From NCBI GenBank assembly GCA_027627225.1, contig CM051026.1:5138415-5202414 (forward strand): 64,000 bases of DNA, in the 5' to 3' direction. The notes beneath the pieces are model-generated. The model searched no databases and had not been told where the DNA came from. It was given only the letters and a program-made list of their open reading frames with translations. Origin of the DNA: Congeria kusceri (lineage: Eukaryota; Mollusca; Bivalvia; Myida; Dreissenidae). Positions 23,326-35,450 of the stretch are shown here, piece by piece (within the stretch, counting starts at the first letter, position 1; every line of letters starts with the position of its first letter). Made by a program: the position numbers and the translations under genes.

Positions 23326-23474
23326 ATGTTGCAGCTGATGCTAGAGATTGTAGGGAGTGTTCATCAGTGTTCCCTGTTCATTTCCGATCAGTCTCAATCA
23401 AACTTAAGCTGCTATTTGCTATGCAGGTCATTCTGGTATAGTTGGTTGATGTGTTCCAGATTTGAGATACTAGT

Positions 23475-23678
23475 TTGTCACAACATAATTGTGTTTTTCC
23501 AAAAGCTCCTGGATACATTGTTAATAGAGCTGTAAAACAATATGCGGCCAATGGTGAAGAACAATTTGTTCAGTGCCCTTCAGAGCCAATTCATTTCACA
23601 GATTGTGAAAGGTTCTGTCTTCAGTACTGTCAGTTTTCAAAGGGTTTTAAACATCACAAGCAAATGATACATTTGTAA
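23475..23678 (+). CDS. Candidate exon or gene fragment, product unknown
   Basis: The plus frame gives ordinary-looking peptide with several cysteines (GYIVNRAVKQYAANGEEQF, VQCPSEPIHFTDCERFCLQ) and stands out from the AT-rich surroundings. It ends within a 53-bp tandem duplication (23648-23753). No clear start or splice pair was found and the family is not recognised. It could be a remnant. Confidence 0.28.
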   Translation: MSQHNCVFPKAPGYIVNRAVKQYAANGEEQFVQCPSEPIHFTDCERFCLQYCQFSKGFKHHKQMIHL

Positions 23679-23753
23679 GTTTATTTCTTTGAAAATCATT
23701 TAAACATCACAAGCAAATGATACATTTGTAAGGTTATTTCTTTGAAAATCATT
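23648..23753. repeat. 53-bp perfect-phase tandem duplication
   Basis: The 53 bases beginning TAAACATCACAAGCAAATG (23648-23700) are repeated at 23701-23753 with one visible substitution (AAGTTTATT against AAGGTTATT). Confidence 0.85.
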
Positions 23754-24109
23754 TGAATCAGTTAATACCGATAATATTTCACATAGATAAAATAATACTA
23801 TGTTGTTGTTTTTTTAATCGGATTATGTTGATATCAGGCCGAACACAACTCTTTTGGCATTGGTTGTTTGTATAATTAACATATTTAGTGTTTTCTAGTT
23901 CAAAATACGGGTTATCAATACGATGTAAAAACATAATATTCGGGTAAGCTTGTCAATACCCAGGTTGTGTAGAAAAGCATTATTGTGAAAAACATCTAAT
24001 ATCACACAAGATTACTAATAATTTAATTGGCCATAAGTGAAAATATGACATTAAATGCCCAGAACATATGCATTAAAAAATATGTCTGTACGAGTGGCTG
24101 TTGTCATTC

Positions 24110-24318
24110 ACTGTGGAGAGTAAGATTGCTCTGCATCACCCAGGCATTCACCCCTTTGCTAGTTACATGCTTATCTGGAGCTCCAAGAAGATCGTGTCTG
24201 AGAAAGTGCTGAACCCGTTGCCGACAAAGAAGCTGACACAGCGTCCGTCTATGGTGCTCACTTCCCAAAGGCGTATGAAGCTGTCGAGACCATTCGCTGT
24301 TTGCAGTTGCTACAATAA
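24110..24318 (+). pseudogene. Candidate frameshifted coding fragment, product unknown
   Basis: The first half reads in one frame (SKIALHHPGIHPFASYMLIW, then SSKKIVSEKVLN). From about 24200 a second frame reads well (ADKEADTASVYGAHFPKAYE, ending RCLQLLQ and a TAA at 24316). Each half has coding character while the other frames do not, suggesting one frame disrupted by an indel. The family is not recognised. Confidence 0.3.
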
Positions 24319-24599
24319 TTATGTGTTGTGCTGTCTCTATAGATATCTGGTGGCGGTGCTGGTGTTTCCTATGCCTTGTCCAGTGTGTCAGTCCTTGCCC
24401 TGTTGTTTGTTTAACATGGTCATCAGTTCATGGATTTGGACTGTTTCTTAGCGCAAGTATCTGTCATTATAGTTTGTTTTCATTAACTCAGAGTGAATGT
24501 GTTGCTGTCAATTTCCTCCTTCATTTCCGAAACCCCTCCGTTAAGATGGTGGCCGTGCATTTTTCCCTGTTCATTGTTGCCTTATAATTGCCATTAATT

Positions 24600-24957
24600 A
24601 CCTGCATACCAAATTGGTCAAATGCTATGCTCAAAATTGGTATTGTCCTTCATATTGCCTTTATTATGACTTTCAGCTGATTAACTGCCTGGAAATGTTT
24701 TTAGTGAGCAATTTCTTGGCTCGTAATTCCTTTTATTTAGTTGCATATGTGGTTGCTGTCTAAATAGCATATTTCTGTATTACACTTTGAATTCAAAGAA
24801 ACCACATTTCAACAATTTGTCTAATTTTCTATAAAAACAAATTAAGGAAGTGTTTAGTTAGTTGTGGTTGTGAACCATTTATGAGTCACATTACAAAACT
24901 GACATGCTGTTTGCCCCGCAAACAGAATAATCTGTCAGCTCCACAGACAGGGTAGGT
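24600..24957. other. Non-coding stretch, nothing recognised
   Basis: No open frame or repeat was recognised. Confidence 0.4.
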
Positions 24958-24963
24958 TAAACT

Positions 24964-25545
24964 GATCTTTTTCACAAATACAAAGTACTGGTTCTACCCA
25001 TGAAATTAACTTTCTCACATACACCAAGAACTGGTTCTCTCCAAAGAATGGACTTTCTGACATACACAATTTACCCATGAAATGGACATTTACTGACATA
25101 CACCTACTGCTGGTTTCTACCTAGGAAGTGAACTTTCTCAAAGACACCAAGAACCCATTATATCCCAGGAATGAATATTCTGACAAACCCCAAGAACTGG
25201 GAAATGGACTTTCTCAATACACCAAGTACTGGTTCTACCCATGAAATGGATTTTTTTACAAAAACCAAGACCTGGTTATACCCAGGAAACGAACTTTCTC
25301 TTAGACACCAAGAAATGGTTCTACACAGGAAATGAACTTTTTCACACACACCAACTGCTGGTTCTACCCAGAAAGTGAACTTTCTCAAAGCACCAAGAAA
25401 TAGTTCAAAACAGGAAATTGACATTCTCAAACACACCAAGAACTTGTTCTACCCAGGAAATGAACGTCCTAACTTTCTAACGGACACCAATAACTGGTTC
25501 TACCCAAAAAATGGAATTTATTATATAAACTAAGTACTACGACTC
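24964..25545. repeat. 42-bp degenerate tandem array related to a SINE tail
   Basis: About fourteen diverged units of roughly 42 bp contain CACCAAGAACTGGTTCTACC and CAGGAAATGGACTTTCTCA variants. The same phrases occur once in the sense orientation of the SINE tails at 38876-39017 and 36236-36375 (CACCAAGTACTGGTTCTA then CCAGGAAACGGACTCGA). Confidence 0.85.
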
Positions 25546-25819
25546 AGCAACTGGACTTGAGTATCTCAAATAATATATACAGCATAAACTGGTTAAACTA
25601 ACAATGCAAAATGAAAGTTGAAACAGTGAAACGAAAGCCTGGAGAGTTCAGGTAATACTAAGGCTTCATTGCATGTGGTGTTTATGTTGAACAGCAGTCC
25701 TTTACATAAATCTAAATATAAACTATTTACTCTAGGTTGGGTGATGGTTGGACCCTTATGCTGTTGCTCACTGCCTTTCAAACTGTTTTAACCACATGTT
25801 TAATATTAAAATGTTGCTA

Positions 25820-26159
25820 ATTAAGAAATAATTTTCGATTTATGGTTGTTTATCGGCCAATAAACAATAATTTGGAGTTCTGATGGGTAGGCATTAAACC
25901 ACGATAGCGTTAGCCCAAGTTGTTTAATAGCCACGCATCAGAACGACACAGAGTTGTTTACTGGCCGATAAACAATGATAATGCATTTTTGTATTTTTTT
26001 TTGTAACATGCTTTGACTTTTTTTGGCAATTGTAATTTGAACTACATTTTACTCTGCTCCGCTCAGAATCGGAACTTATTTAGCATTGTTTCGGGGTACT
26101 TTAAGAACGATTATTTTGTTCTTTGTCTATAGAAAAATTAGCGAGTATCATGTAAGAAT
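25820..26159 (+). repeat. Palindromic repeat family P, near-complete copy (reference)
   Basis: The copy shows both modules. Module 1 (about 25820-25995) is a large imperfect palindrome. Its arms each contain a smaller palindrome of the form TTGTTTATYGGCCRATAAACAA, and an inner inverted pair GTTCTGATGGGTAGGCATTAAA / TTTAATAGCCACGCATCAGAAC surrounds a short loop. Module 2 (to 26159) carries CTCCGCTCAGAATCGGAAC and CTATAGAAAAATTAGCGAGT and ends ATCATGTAAGAAT. In other copies module 2 is flanked by TTCTAACATGAT and its reverse complement, making it a TIR unit. There is no coding potential. This is a foldback or MITE-like family whose transcripts would form long hairpins. Confidence 0.85.
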
Positions 26160-26249
26160 GATAAATAAATACAATTATACGCACATATACTAGAGTTGTG
26201 TTGTATATGCTTGCTTTTTGGGAAACACACATTCAATGCCTTCAGAAAC

Positions 26250-26465
26250 CGATTTGTTTTGGGACCGATTTGGCCTGTGGCCCAACTGTTTTAGGACCTA
26301 ATTTTCTTGACGCTAATTGCTTTCAGGTCCTATCTGTCTCTTGACCAATTTGCTTTGGGACCACTTTGTCTTACAAGCAATATGTCTTTGACCAGTTTGT
26401 CTTGTGATCAAGTGCACTTGGAATCAACCTACGTGTTATTTGGGACCATATGGTCTTATGGCCTT
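26250..26465. repeat. Degenerate 16-bp tandem array
   Basis: Units of about 16 bases on the pattern ACCAATTTGYCTTGGG run for about thirteen copies, with individual units strongly diverged. The open frame across it is incidental. Confidence 0.7.
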
Positions 26466-26529
26466 CTAGAATTCGGAACACATTTTCTCTGGATTGTTTT
26501 ATTATTGGATCAAATTCATTAATGATTGA

Positions 26530-27330
26530 ACACTAATGAGAAATATTTTAACCCAAAATTTCAACACTTAAATCTGAGTTAATGATAATAAATTCAGTGC
26601 CTGTTTTATTGTTTTGTCATGCACACCAGAATATATTAATTTTCATTACCTAAAATGATTTCAACCTTCTTACTGCAAACATTTGTTAAATATGCCTCTT
26701 TAGATAACTCAAGTTTTGTTTCAAACTCCCATCAAGTTTACACTTCATGTGCATCACGTGCAACTTTGTATTGTTCCAAAAATTAGCTTAAATCCAGTCA
26801 GTATAGCAGTTGTTAAGGCTGTGCCAGTGAGTAGTCCTGGGCACATATCTATGACGATTTTTAAAACTGTTGTTAACTTAAGTTGAAAATAAGTCGAAAT
26901 CAGCATTTATATTAACACATTTTGAATTATATTGCAACTTCTTTGTCAAAATCGTTTAATCAAATACATTTCTTAGTAAAAAAGATATAAATGTTAAAAT
27001 ATTAACATCATAATTTTTGACTAATAGTCCTTATAAATACCAGCCCAGGTTATTAAGCAATTAGCGTCATATTTTGAATGTTTTCTTTTTAATGTTCTTT
27101 GCAGATAAACAATAATTATTGTGCTTCATAGAAAATTGTGTTACTAGTCATTAGACGAAATATATAACACATACATTGCTTATTTATTTTGCTGTTTTTT
27201 TGCAAATTCCATTTTATGCATTATTTAAAAATTCCGCATGTTTAGCAATACCGAATTTATTTGGCATCTCGGTGTGTACATATCACATTATGAACTATAC
27301 CCAGGCTTTAAGTACAACATGAGGCGTACG
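26530..27330. other. AT-rich non-coding stretch
   Basis: Nothing recognised. Confidence 0.4.
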
Positions 27331-27780
27331 ACGATGGTGATGATGATTATTTGGAAGATGATGATGATGACGGTTGCGACGACGATGATGATGACGACGG
27401 CAACGACGATGATTAAGATGGCAACGACGATGATGATGATGATGCTGATTAGGACGATGATGATGATGAAACAGCAACGACGATGATTAAGATGACGACG
27501 ACGATGATGATTATGACGATGATGATGATGACGACGGCAACGATGGTGATTAAGATGACGACGACGATGATCATGATTGCTACAACGATGATGACCAAGA
27601 CGACGATAAAGATGATTACTGCCACATATGATATTGATGATGATGACGATGATTACGACGTCGGCGATGATGATGATGACGATGACGACGATGATTGTGA
27701 TAATGGTGATGATGATGCTGACAATTATGATGATGTATCATGATGACCATGGCCACGATGATGATGATGATGGAAATGAT
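27331..27780. repeat. GAT/GAC compound microsatellite
   Basis: About 450 bases of interspersed GATGAT and GACGAC runs with occasional GCAACGACGATG phrases. The Met/Thr-rich and Asp-rich frames on the plus strand and the His/Arg-rich frame on the minus strand are composition artefacts. Confidence 0.92.
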
Positions 27781-28525
27781 GGTGACTGTAATGTTGAAGC
27801 CGCTGCTACATTGCTTCCATTCCTGTCAACAAACGTTCTCAGTCAAACCGAGAACATTGTCTTGCGCTTTCGAGAGATCGATGCATTCCTGAATATATTT
27901 TAAACATTAAAGTTTTCAGAACATCCGCATTTTATTGTGTTTGTCAGAGCAAAGGTCTGACGCATTGCACAATAAATACGAATCTAGCAATGAGACCATG
28001 ATAAAGGTCAAGAAAGACTTGTAACTGTGTGGTACTGTGCTTGCATGGAACGGTTGCTAACCCAATATGCGTGTTTCCTGTCGTCTCAAAACATTGCGAT
28101 TGATCTGCGATCTGCGACGACCGCAGTGGGTTGTAACCGGGGCTTAAATTAAATCCTAATGTTCGGTCCATTAAGCCTAGATTACATTTAACGAGAGATG
28201 AGCCCATATCCTGTCCATATTGCTCTTTCCCTTCAGCCTCCTTGCGAAGATTTTAGCAAAGATTGACAGCAAAGAATATATATTCGTGGATCATTCGCAC
28301 GGTCAACGCACCCGGAGTCACCTACGATGCCATAAAACCGAACCGAACCGCCAATCCAAACTGTATTTAACTGACTTAATAAGGACAACACAATTTAATA
28401 TAACTAGTTGAGTTATAAATTCGCTGTTATATGTATCAAAATAGTGATACATGATGAAAAATCCGTACTCTTAATTTAAAAATAAATATTAAACAACATC
28501 AACTTTGGAAATTGTCAGTTTCCCG

Positions 28526-28542
28526 CCCCCCCCCCCCCCCCC
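28526..28542. repeat. Poly-C tract, 17 C
   Basis: An unbroken run of 17 C in otherwise AT-rich DNA. Its length is prone to sequencing error. Confidence 0.95.
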
Positions 28543-28984
28543 GGAAGTCCGTGGACAACTTCAGATGACGTCATGCATGAAGGCACTGTCAACGAATTTC
28601 ACGTTTGTTAGACTTTGTGAATGTTCTTTTTCTTTCCCCCTGAATATCACATCCACGCAACACAACGACTTAGGTGAATTGAAGCGGAATGGATTGTTGT
28701 AATTTGGGCACACATAATTATTTTAGTTGAAGGAAGTGAGAACATTACAATAAACCATGCAATTAGACTATAATTTGCATTTTCGTGTGGAAAAGATGTA
28801 TAGAAAGCTTTTCTTCTCTGAGTCAGTATATTTCTTGGGCCAATCTTGCGAAGAATTCGGTCACGTTACGTCGCATACGTCAGTAATATGGAACACGAAC
28901 ATACTGGATTGGATGCTACGTGATAGGACGCTTTTTTACGGAATTCCGTTCGGGCCATCGTTATTTTCGCTTTTGAATGTAAGA

Positions 28985-29125
28985 ATCTGAAACGCGAAAA
29001 CACGAAATCGCGAAAGTTCGATGACGAAAACGCGAAAAAACGATGACAACAATGGGATAGTGGGATGACGGAAACGCGAAAACACAATGACGACAAATGC
29101 GTCATCGTATTATCGCGTTTTCGTC
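28985..29125. repeat. CGCGAAAAC-rich inverted repeat
   Basis: AACGCGAAAACACGAAA and GATGACGAAAACGCG recur on the left. ATCGCGTTTTCGTCATC (ending near 29127) is the reverse complement of the GATGACGAAAACGCG phrase, giving a 15-17 bp stem. Confidence 0.7.
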
Positions 29126-29129
29126 ATCT

Positions 29130-30387
29130 TGCTCTCACGATTGTATCAGCGTACGTTCATGATTTTGTGCTTTTGCGTATTCGTACTTTGGTCTTTCGGC
29201 ACATGCGCATACAGTAATTCTCCTTGATTTCGTGTTTTGTGTTTCAGATCACTAAGTATTCGCATTCATAGGCAAAGGCCCTAACGGAATATGGTACTTT
29301 TGTAGTGGCTTTAATGTACGAAAATAAACACGTTGCATGTACACACTACTTCCTAGGGTAAATTGTGAATGAATTCGTATGTTTCTGTTAAAAGCAAACT
29401 ATTATTGTTGTGGTAAGCATGTACATAGTTCACATACACAAATCATATAACGTGCGTTGTTTTGTTACTACCGTATAATTTTATTGTTCACACTGTGCCG
29501 CATACTTGTAGCACATTTTTGTATGGTTATTTAACTTATTTTACGGGATTGTGACGCATTGTTATTTTGTTTCATTTGCGTAGCGGTGTCTTGACGCGTG
29601 GATGTAACACATTAATGTGACACGTTGACAGAGGGACAGACAAAATAATTTATTTACCTCGCACTTGTGTACACAAAACAAATAATAACACAGTATAAAA
29701 TCGTGATATATATGTACAAAACCCCTCAGAACAGAGTTATGAGAGACGAACATTCTAAAATACCTAAAATACACGAACGCTATTAAAATCTAAAACAGAT
29801 GCTTAAAAAATACAAACAAGGCAACGTACGATATTCGATGCAAACGTCACTTATCTTCAGACAATCATAAAAAACGTATAAAATATGTCCAAGAAATACA
29901 ATAAATAATGTTAAGACCATAAACTATTGCTTCCTATAAGTATACATGCATATACTGTAAGAGTAGTAATTTGCTATGAACAAAATTCAATGCAATTATA
30001 TATTCAGATGGTTTCGTCACTTAATTTAAATGTCATGACTGGCTTTGACACTGGATTTAATTATGCGATCATCTGACAGCAAAAAGTTCATGTTTTCTGT
30101 TGAATTTTAAGAGGTTGAAACCAGGGTGTATCAATAATGCCTTTTCTACTAAAACAGTTCCAATATTTGTATATAACGGACATATTAAAAATGCACAGTG
30201 TTCATTTTATACACAGCTCTTACAAATAAAACAATATCGTTTCTTAGCCGAAACTTCGCCAGGAGCGCTTCGTTGCTCTCGACTGATCACACGGCACTTG
30301 AATTAAGGTTCTACAGAAAATTCTGTATTAAAGTGTTCTAAAGTGTTTATAGTTCAACACCATTGTGTCGTAGAGCCTAGAAAAGAC
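29130..30387. other. Non-coding stretch, nothing recognised
   Basis: Short open frames without coding character. Confidence 0.4.
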
Positions 30388-30850
30388 TTAATATTCAAAT
30401 TCGCCTAGCCTTTGAAACTTAGAAATCAGTAACCCTAGTGCTACGTGTTTGGCGGTTACCCAGTTGTCCAATGTGTCAGTAATTACGAGGCCCAGGTATC
30501 GACATTGACTGACTCGTTCTATAATGTCATCGTCGTATTTAAACATAAAATTGCTCGGTGCCATATTTACTTTCCTAAAATGTAAAATTTTAGTTTTACT
30601 TATATTAATAGACATTTTTTTAACCGTACACCATTGAGACAGTATATTAATTAATATCTGTAAATCTTCTCTGTGTTTGCTACCAATATATGGTCATCAG
30701 CGTAGAATAGATGAATGATCAATTTTTCCATCGACAACAATACCAATGCTGCTGTTATTTAAAAGTTTACTTAAATCGTTTATGTACAGATTAAACAGTG
30801 TCGTAGACAATAAATACCCCTGTTTGAAGCCGATGTTCACGGCAAACTAG
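30388..30850 (-). pseudogene. Non-LTR retrotransposon reverse transcriptase, broken fragment
   Basis: Three minus-strand frames in succession carry ordered reverse transcriptase landmarks. GFKQG followed by LFNLYINDL (about 30780-30835) is the region of RT motif B. FYADDHIL (about 30684-30707) contains the catalytic YADD box. SINISKTKILHFRK, then YLGLVITD (30388-30615), is the post-catalytic palm/thumb region. The motifs sit in the right order, but at least two frameshifts and in-frame stops separate them, so this copy is dead. The N-terminal half is absent: homology ends at about 30850, where the 26-bp minisatellite starts within a few tens of bases. The fit is to LINE-type RT (jockey/CR1-like, clade not decided). 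Confidence 0.85.
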
Positions 30851-30879
30851 TCCATTAACAATTTTTGATTTTGATGTGG

Positions 30880-31770
30880 AGCGTGATTGTGTTACGCGTA
30901 AGTGACACGTGGTTATGTTCAGTGGATGTGACACGAGGTTGTGTAACGTGGATGTAACGCGTTGTCGTATTGCGTGTATGTGAAGCGTTGTTGTATTGCG
31001 TGCATGCGGACGAGTGGTTTTGTTGCGATTATGTTTCTTGTATGTCATACCTGGTTGCGTCACGTAGATGGGACGCATGTTTGTTTGTTTCGTAGATGTG
31101 GCGCATGGATGTGATGCATGGTTGAGTTGCCTAGATGTGAAAACGTGGTTGTGTTGCGTGTATGTGACGCGTGGTTGTGTTGCTTGGCTGTGACACGTGG
31201 TTGTGTTGCGTGTGCGTGACGCGTGGTTGTGTTGCTTGGCTGTGAAACGTGGTTGTGTTGTTTGACAGTGAAGCGTGGTTGTGTTGCGTGTACGTGACAC
31301 GTGGTTATATTGCTTGGCTGTGACACGTGGTTGTGTTGCTTTGCTGTGATGCTTGGTTATGTTGCTTGACTGTGTTGCGTACATGTGATGCGTAGGTGTG
31401 ACGCGTGGTTGTGTTGCGTAGATGTGACGCGTCGTTGTGTTCCCTGGATGTGACGCGTCGTTGTGTTGCCTGGATGTGACGCGTCGTTGTGTTGCGTAGA
31501 TGTGACGCGTCGCTGTGTTGCCTGGATGTGACGCGTCGCTGTGTTGCCTGGATGTGACGCGTCGTTGTGTTGCCTGGATGTGACGCGTCGTTGTGTTGCG
31601 TGCATGTGACGTGTCGTTGTGTTGCCTGGATGTGACGTGTCGTTGTGTTGCCTGGATGTGACGTGTCGTTGTGTTGCCTGGATGTGACGCGTCGTTGTGT
31701 TGCCTGGATGTGACGCGTCGTTGTAAAACGTGGATGCGTTTCGTGGTTGCGTTACGTGGTTGTGACGCGA
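30880..31770 (+). repeat. 26-bp minisatellite, array S1
   Basis: Units of 26 bp on the pattern GTTGTGTTGCCTGGATGTG then ACGCGTC make up about 34 copies. The left third is more diverged and the right third (31390-31730) more uniform. The unit is a dimer of related 13-mers. The GT-rich strand is plus, as in all five arrays. The 197- and 163-codon minus-strand Thr/His-rich frames are artefacts. Confidence 0.92.
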
Positions 31771-31774
31771 ATTT

Positions 31775-32490
31775 TTTTTCCGGTGTATTAATATAGAGGA
31801 TTTACCATGTACATGTTTTTGAGCATAGTATTTTAAAGACAAATTCATTTTAATTTTAACATATCTTCAATTTAAGTTGGAATAACTTAAGAATATTTAT
31901 AAATATGTGCCGTGGAATCCTTATAGCATTTAAGACAAAATAAAAAGAAATCAAGAGATAGCGCCTTTAAAGTTTGTAATAGGGGATTGCACACTACTGG
32001 TACATTGTTCCAAATCTCCGTATGGGAATGCACGAGTTTTCTCAAGTTATCTATCGTTAAAGTAACGGACACCAGTTTCTATTACGCCTTGTGTTGTATA
32101 AACACACAAACATTAGTAAGAATTAAAGTGTTTTGGACCGTGTATATATAGGTGTTGGATAATTCTGACAGTAAAATGTGGACATTTCGTATATCTGGAA
32201 TTTTAACGTATAGCGCAATTTAATTGTATAGATTTGTGCAATACATGCTCAAAATGCGAATGACTATTTGAACTTATGGCGATATGTGAATATTTATTTA
32301 TTACTTCCATCATTATTTATCAACATTCTGTGGCTGGCGGAATTAAACTGCAATCAAGAATCTGGACTGTGCAACTCGGCGGCGCTGTTTTCGGGAAGTT
32401 GAAGTGAGCGAAGATAAGTTACGTTTTAGTTGTATATTTCCACTTGCGCGCCGTAAACAGTATAAAACAGTGAATAAAAAACTTATTAGT
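31775..32490. other. Non-coding stretch, nothing recognised
   Basis: AT-rich; no supported gene or element. Confidence 0.4.
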
Positions 32491-32492
32491 TA

Positions 32493-32811
32493 TTTTAACA
32501 TGATACTGGCTAATTTTGCTATAGACAAAGAAAAAAATTATCGTTGTTAAACTACCAAATAAACAACGCAAAAAGTAGTCCTGATTCTGAACGGAGCATA
32601 TGATATATTATAGTAAAATGTATTTCTCATTACAATTGCAAAAATATTTGCTAGAATCGTTGTAATTTTCGCATTTTTGTTGTTTATCGGTGTATAACAA
32701 ATATTTGTCGTTCTGGTGATAACGCATTCGTGGTTAAATTCAAACGCATCAAAACTCCAAATCATTGTTTATTGACCGATAAACAACGATAAATCGAAAA
32801 TTATTTCTTAA
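32493..32811 (-). repeat. Palindromic repeat family P, full-length diverged copy
   Basis: Starts TTTTAACATGATACTGGC, continues with module 2, then both palindrome arms (TTGTTTATCGGTGTATAACAA is degraded; TTGTTTATTGACCGATAAAC is better kept) and ends CGAAAATTATTTCTTAA. One side of the inner loop is deleted. Confidence 0.8.
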
Positions 32812-32814
32812 TTT

Positions 32815-34015
32815 AAAAATAGTACACAAATTTGTAGTTTAATGGCGTTACAGTGTATTTACGCAAAATGTATTTGCAAAGATTTAAAAATAGATACAAA
32901 ACATATTTATATATAGTTAATTTTTGACCGAAATAATTAAATTTGTCGTAAATAAAATGTTATTTTACGGAGAGAAATAAGACGCATTTCATGTACATTT
33001 ATTTTTATCTAATGCCTTCCCCGAAATGAAAGAAGGCAGTTGAAAAAAGTTGTCAAACGTTCTTCATATACTTTCTAAATTCGGCTGTGTGTTTCTAATT
33101 CACCATTTGCAGTATGATGTTGTCCGTAATATATAGGCCTATATACTTAAGTTGACATATATAGACGTCTAAGTACGTATAAGTATGTATTGCGTCAATT
33201 GTCTGTCAAATTGTCTGTACAATGGAATATACCGTTTTGCACATTGTTTTATGTTAAAGTAGTCAATGTTGACGAATGAGAATCAAAATGTCATATTTGC
33301 ACTTGTATACATTTTGATATATACATGTATCTGCTGAATTCGTAATGTAATTTGATTGAAGTCGAAATATACGCGATTTTCAATTATTGTACCTATATTT
33401 GATTGTACTCGTATGTAAGTAAATTTGACGTTTCCTCAAGTCTATGGACATTATTACAACTTTCGCCCTGCCTACTCACGAGTAGAGAGTTTCAATATGT
33501 AGAGAAACACACACAAAAACTAATACATGCTACCAAATTGGAATTATGTCCCATTAACTGTACCAATATCACCCAGACACTGTTGTCCCGAATAAATCTT
33601 GCAACAGTCGCAGAAATACAATTATTACTATTTTAATTTTCAGTGTTTTCAATTCTTCTTCGAATTATGGAAACACCGCTGTGTGAGGCAACCTCCGCGC
33701 AGATATTTGACTAGTTCCGAGCATAGCTCTAATCAAATCCCTGCCGTCATAGTTAACCACGTGATGATGATCTATTAAAATGTAATAGTTATTATTAATA
33801 GTATAAAATAGTTGTTTTCGTGTTGTTGTTTTTCATTATTCACTGTAAACGACATTCAAAAAGTCCAATCATGTAGAAAATAGCACTGAGTTGCATCAAA
33901 TGAGTAAAAGTTACCAACACGAAATCTTTCCAGATCAGCAAGGATTTTACTTGTAACGGCAGTGGTTACTGATAAAAGCTAGAGGAGGTAGCTGTTGCGA
34001 GGAGTTTGTGTGGAA
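32815..34015. other. Non-coding stretch; weak similarity to the following duplication
   Basis: Around 33530-33615 the phrase GGAATTATGTCCC and later CTTGCAACA resemble 34110-34175, so a diverged relative of the 34018-34311 duplication may extend here. Nothing else was recognised. Confidence 0.35.
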
Positions 34016-34017
34016 GG

Positions 34018-34311
34018 GTGTTCCGTGGTTGCAGACGATTGTTTTTCGGTTCTTGCTAGTTGTTCTAGAGTCGCATTGATCGATCACGCCTTCCCAACTC
34101 ACCCCAGACAGGAACTGCAATTATGTCCCTTTTACTTTTCCGGACACTGTCGTCATTAAGAAAACTTGCAACATTCACAAACATGCAAAATTATATTGTG
34201 GATGTAACGCTGGGTGAGGGTGTTCAGTGCTTGCAGACAATCTACTTCTGGTTTTTGCCAGTTGTTGTGTTGTCACATTGGTACAACACGCCTTCCCAAC
34301 TCACCCCAGAC
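34018..34311. repeat. Diverged tandem duplication, unit about 202 bp
   Basis: The stretch at 34018-34111 matches 34219-34311: both have GTGTTC, TTGCAGAC, GCCAGTTGTT-like sequence and CACGCCTTCCCAACTCACCC at the same spacing. The plus-strand 102-codon frame here has no recognisable domain and is not called. Confidence 0.65.
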
Positions 34312-34653
34312 ATGCTTGATTGTATTAATGTTTGGATTTCCTACCCAGACGATCGTACACACGACATCCGGGAAACCGTTCACCTGTACACCGGTACACG
34401 CGCGCTCTGTGGTCATTTCCGGTTACAGTGATTTTTGGTGTCCTCGTTGAAGACAACGCGAGTGAAGGTCGAGAATGACGTCGTGTCCAGAACCACCGCA
34501 ATGCACGGTGTCTCGGTGTAAATGTTACTCCGAATTTCGGACGTCTACGTCACAGGTGTCTGCAGCGTTCTGTCGTTGAAACGCCAGTGCTTTTTGAAAT
34601 GATGGACAGATATATGATAGGTGTATGCGTCATCCAATTGATTGTTTTTAAAT

Positions 34654-34996
34654 ATTCTAACATGATACTCGCTTATTTTTCTATATCTAAAAAACACAAT
34701 TATCGTTTTTAAACTTCCCAATAAACAACGCAAAAATCCAGATTAGTCCAGATTCTAAGCGGTGCATTGTACAAAGTAGTTCAAATTATAACTGCAGGAA
34801 TATAAATCAAATTATGTTATAATCGAAATAATTTTCGCATTATCGTTGTTTATCGGTCAATAAACAACTCTTTGTCGTTCGGATGCGTGGCTATTAAACA
34901 ACTCGGACGAACGCTGTTCTGGATTAATTCATACGCATCAGAACTCCAATTCGTTGTTTATTGGCCGATAAACAACGATAAATGGATTTTTTTAAA
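34654..34996 (-). repeat. Palindromic repeat family P, full-length copy
   Basis: Starts TTCTAACATGATACTCGC, carries the whole of module 2, then module 1 with good arms (TTGTTTATCGGTCAATAAACAA and TTGTTTATTGGCCGATAAACAA) and the inner GATGCGTGGCTATTAAAC / AATTCATACGCATCAGAAC pair. Confidence 0.85.
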
Positions 34997-34999
34997 TAA

Positions 35000-35450
35000 A
35001 ATGGCTCGTTATGGTTTGTCATTAACACTCGGTATCCAGTCTATCTAGATAAGTAAGCGCTTCATGTAGAAATGTAGAAATAGTCAATTGACAAGCAATA
35101 TTAACTTTTATTGTAGAATTAGAGTATCCTCTATCATTTGAATTACGCAAGGCTACGCATCGCAACACACACGCACGGGTCCATTACAAATTCATAAATT
35201 TAATTGATTTTTTTGTATCGATTCTTCACTATTTGTAGATTTATATTGATGCATACATGCATTAATATTGTACCATATTGCATATTATCTTTTCCTGTCT
35301 TGTGTTAAGTTCTAAAGTATTGGGTTATTATCTTGTATTATTTCATCGCGTTATCATGTGTGTACTTATTGCACGCGAAAAAGTACTAGCTACACGATCT
35401 AAGATACGTGGTTTCGTATCGGACTGTCCGAGGGAGAAGAGTTTGTTGCC
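35000..35450. other. Non-coding stretch, nothing recognised
   Basis: No supported feature. Confidence 0.4.

Noticed and set aside
24964..25545. CRISPR-like array (regular repeats)
   Set aside because: Units are contiguous and degenerate without unique spacers, and the genome is eukaryotic.
27238..27903. Met/Thr-, Asp- and His-rich frames
   Set aside because: They follow from the GAT/GAC microsatellite composition.
30791..31848. Minus-strand Thr/His/Asn-rich frames of 88-197 codons
   Set aside because: Translation of array S1; periodic and domain-free.
34123..34431. 102-codon plus-strand frame
   Set aside because: It overlaps a diverged tandem duplication and has no domain or splice support.
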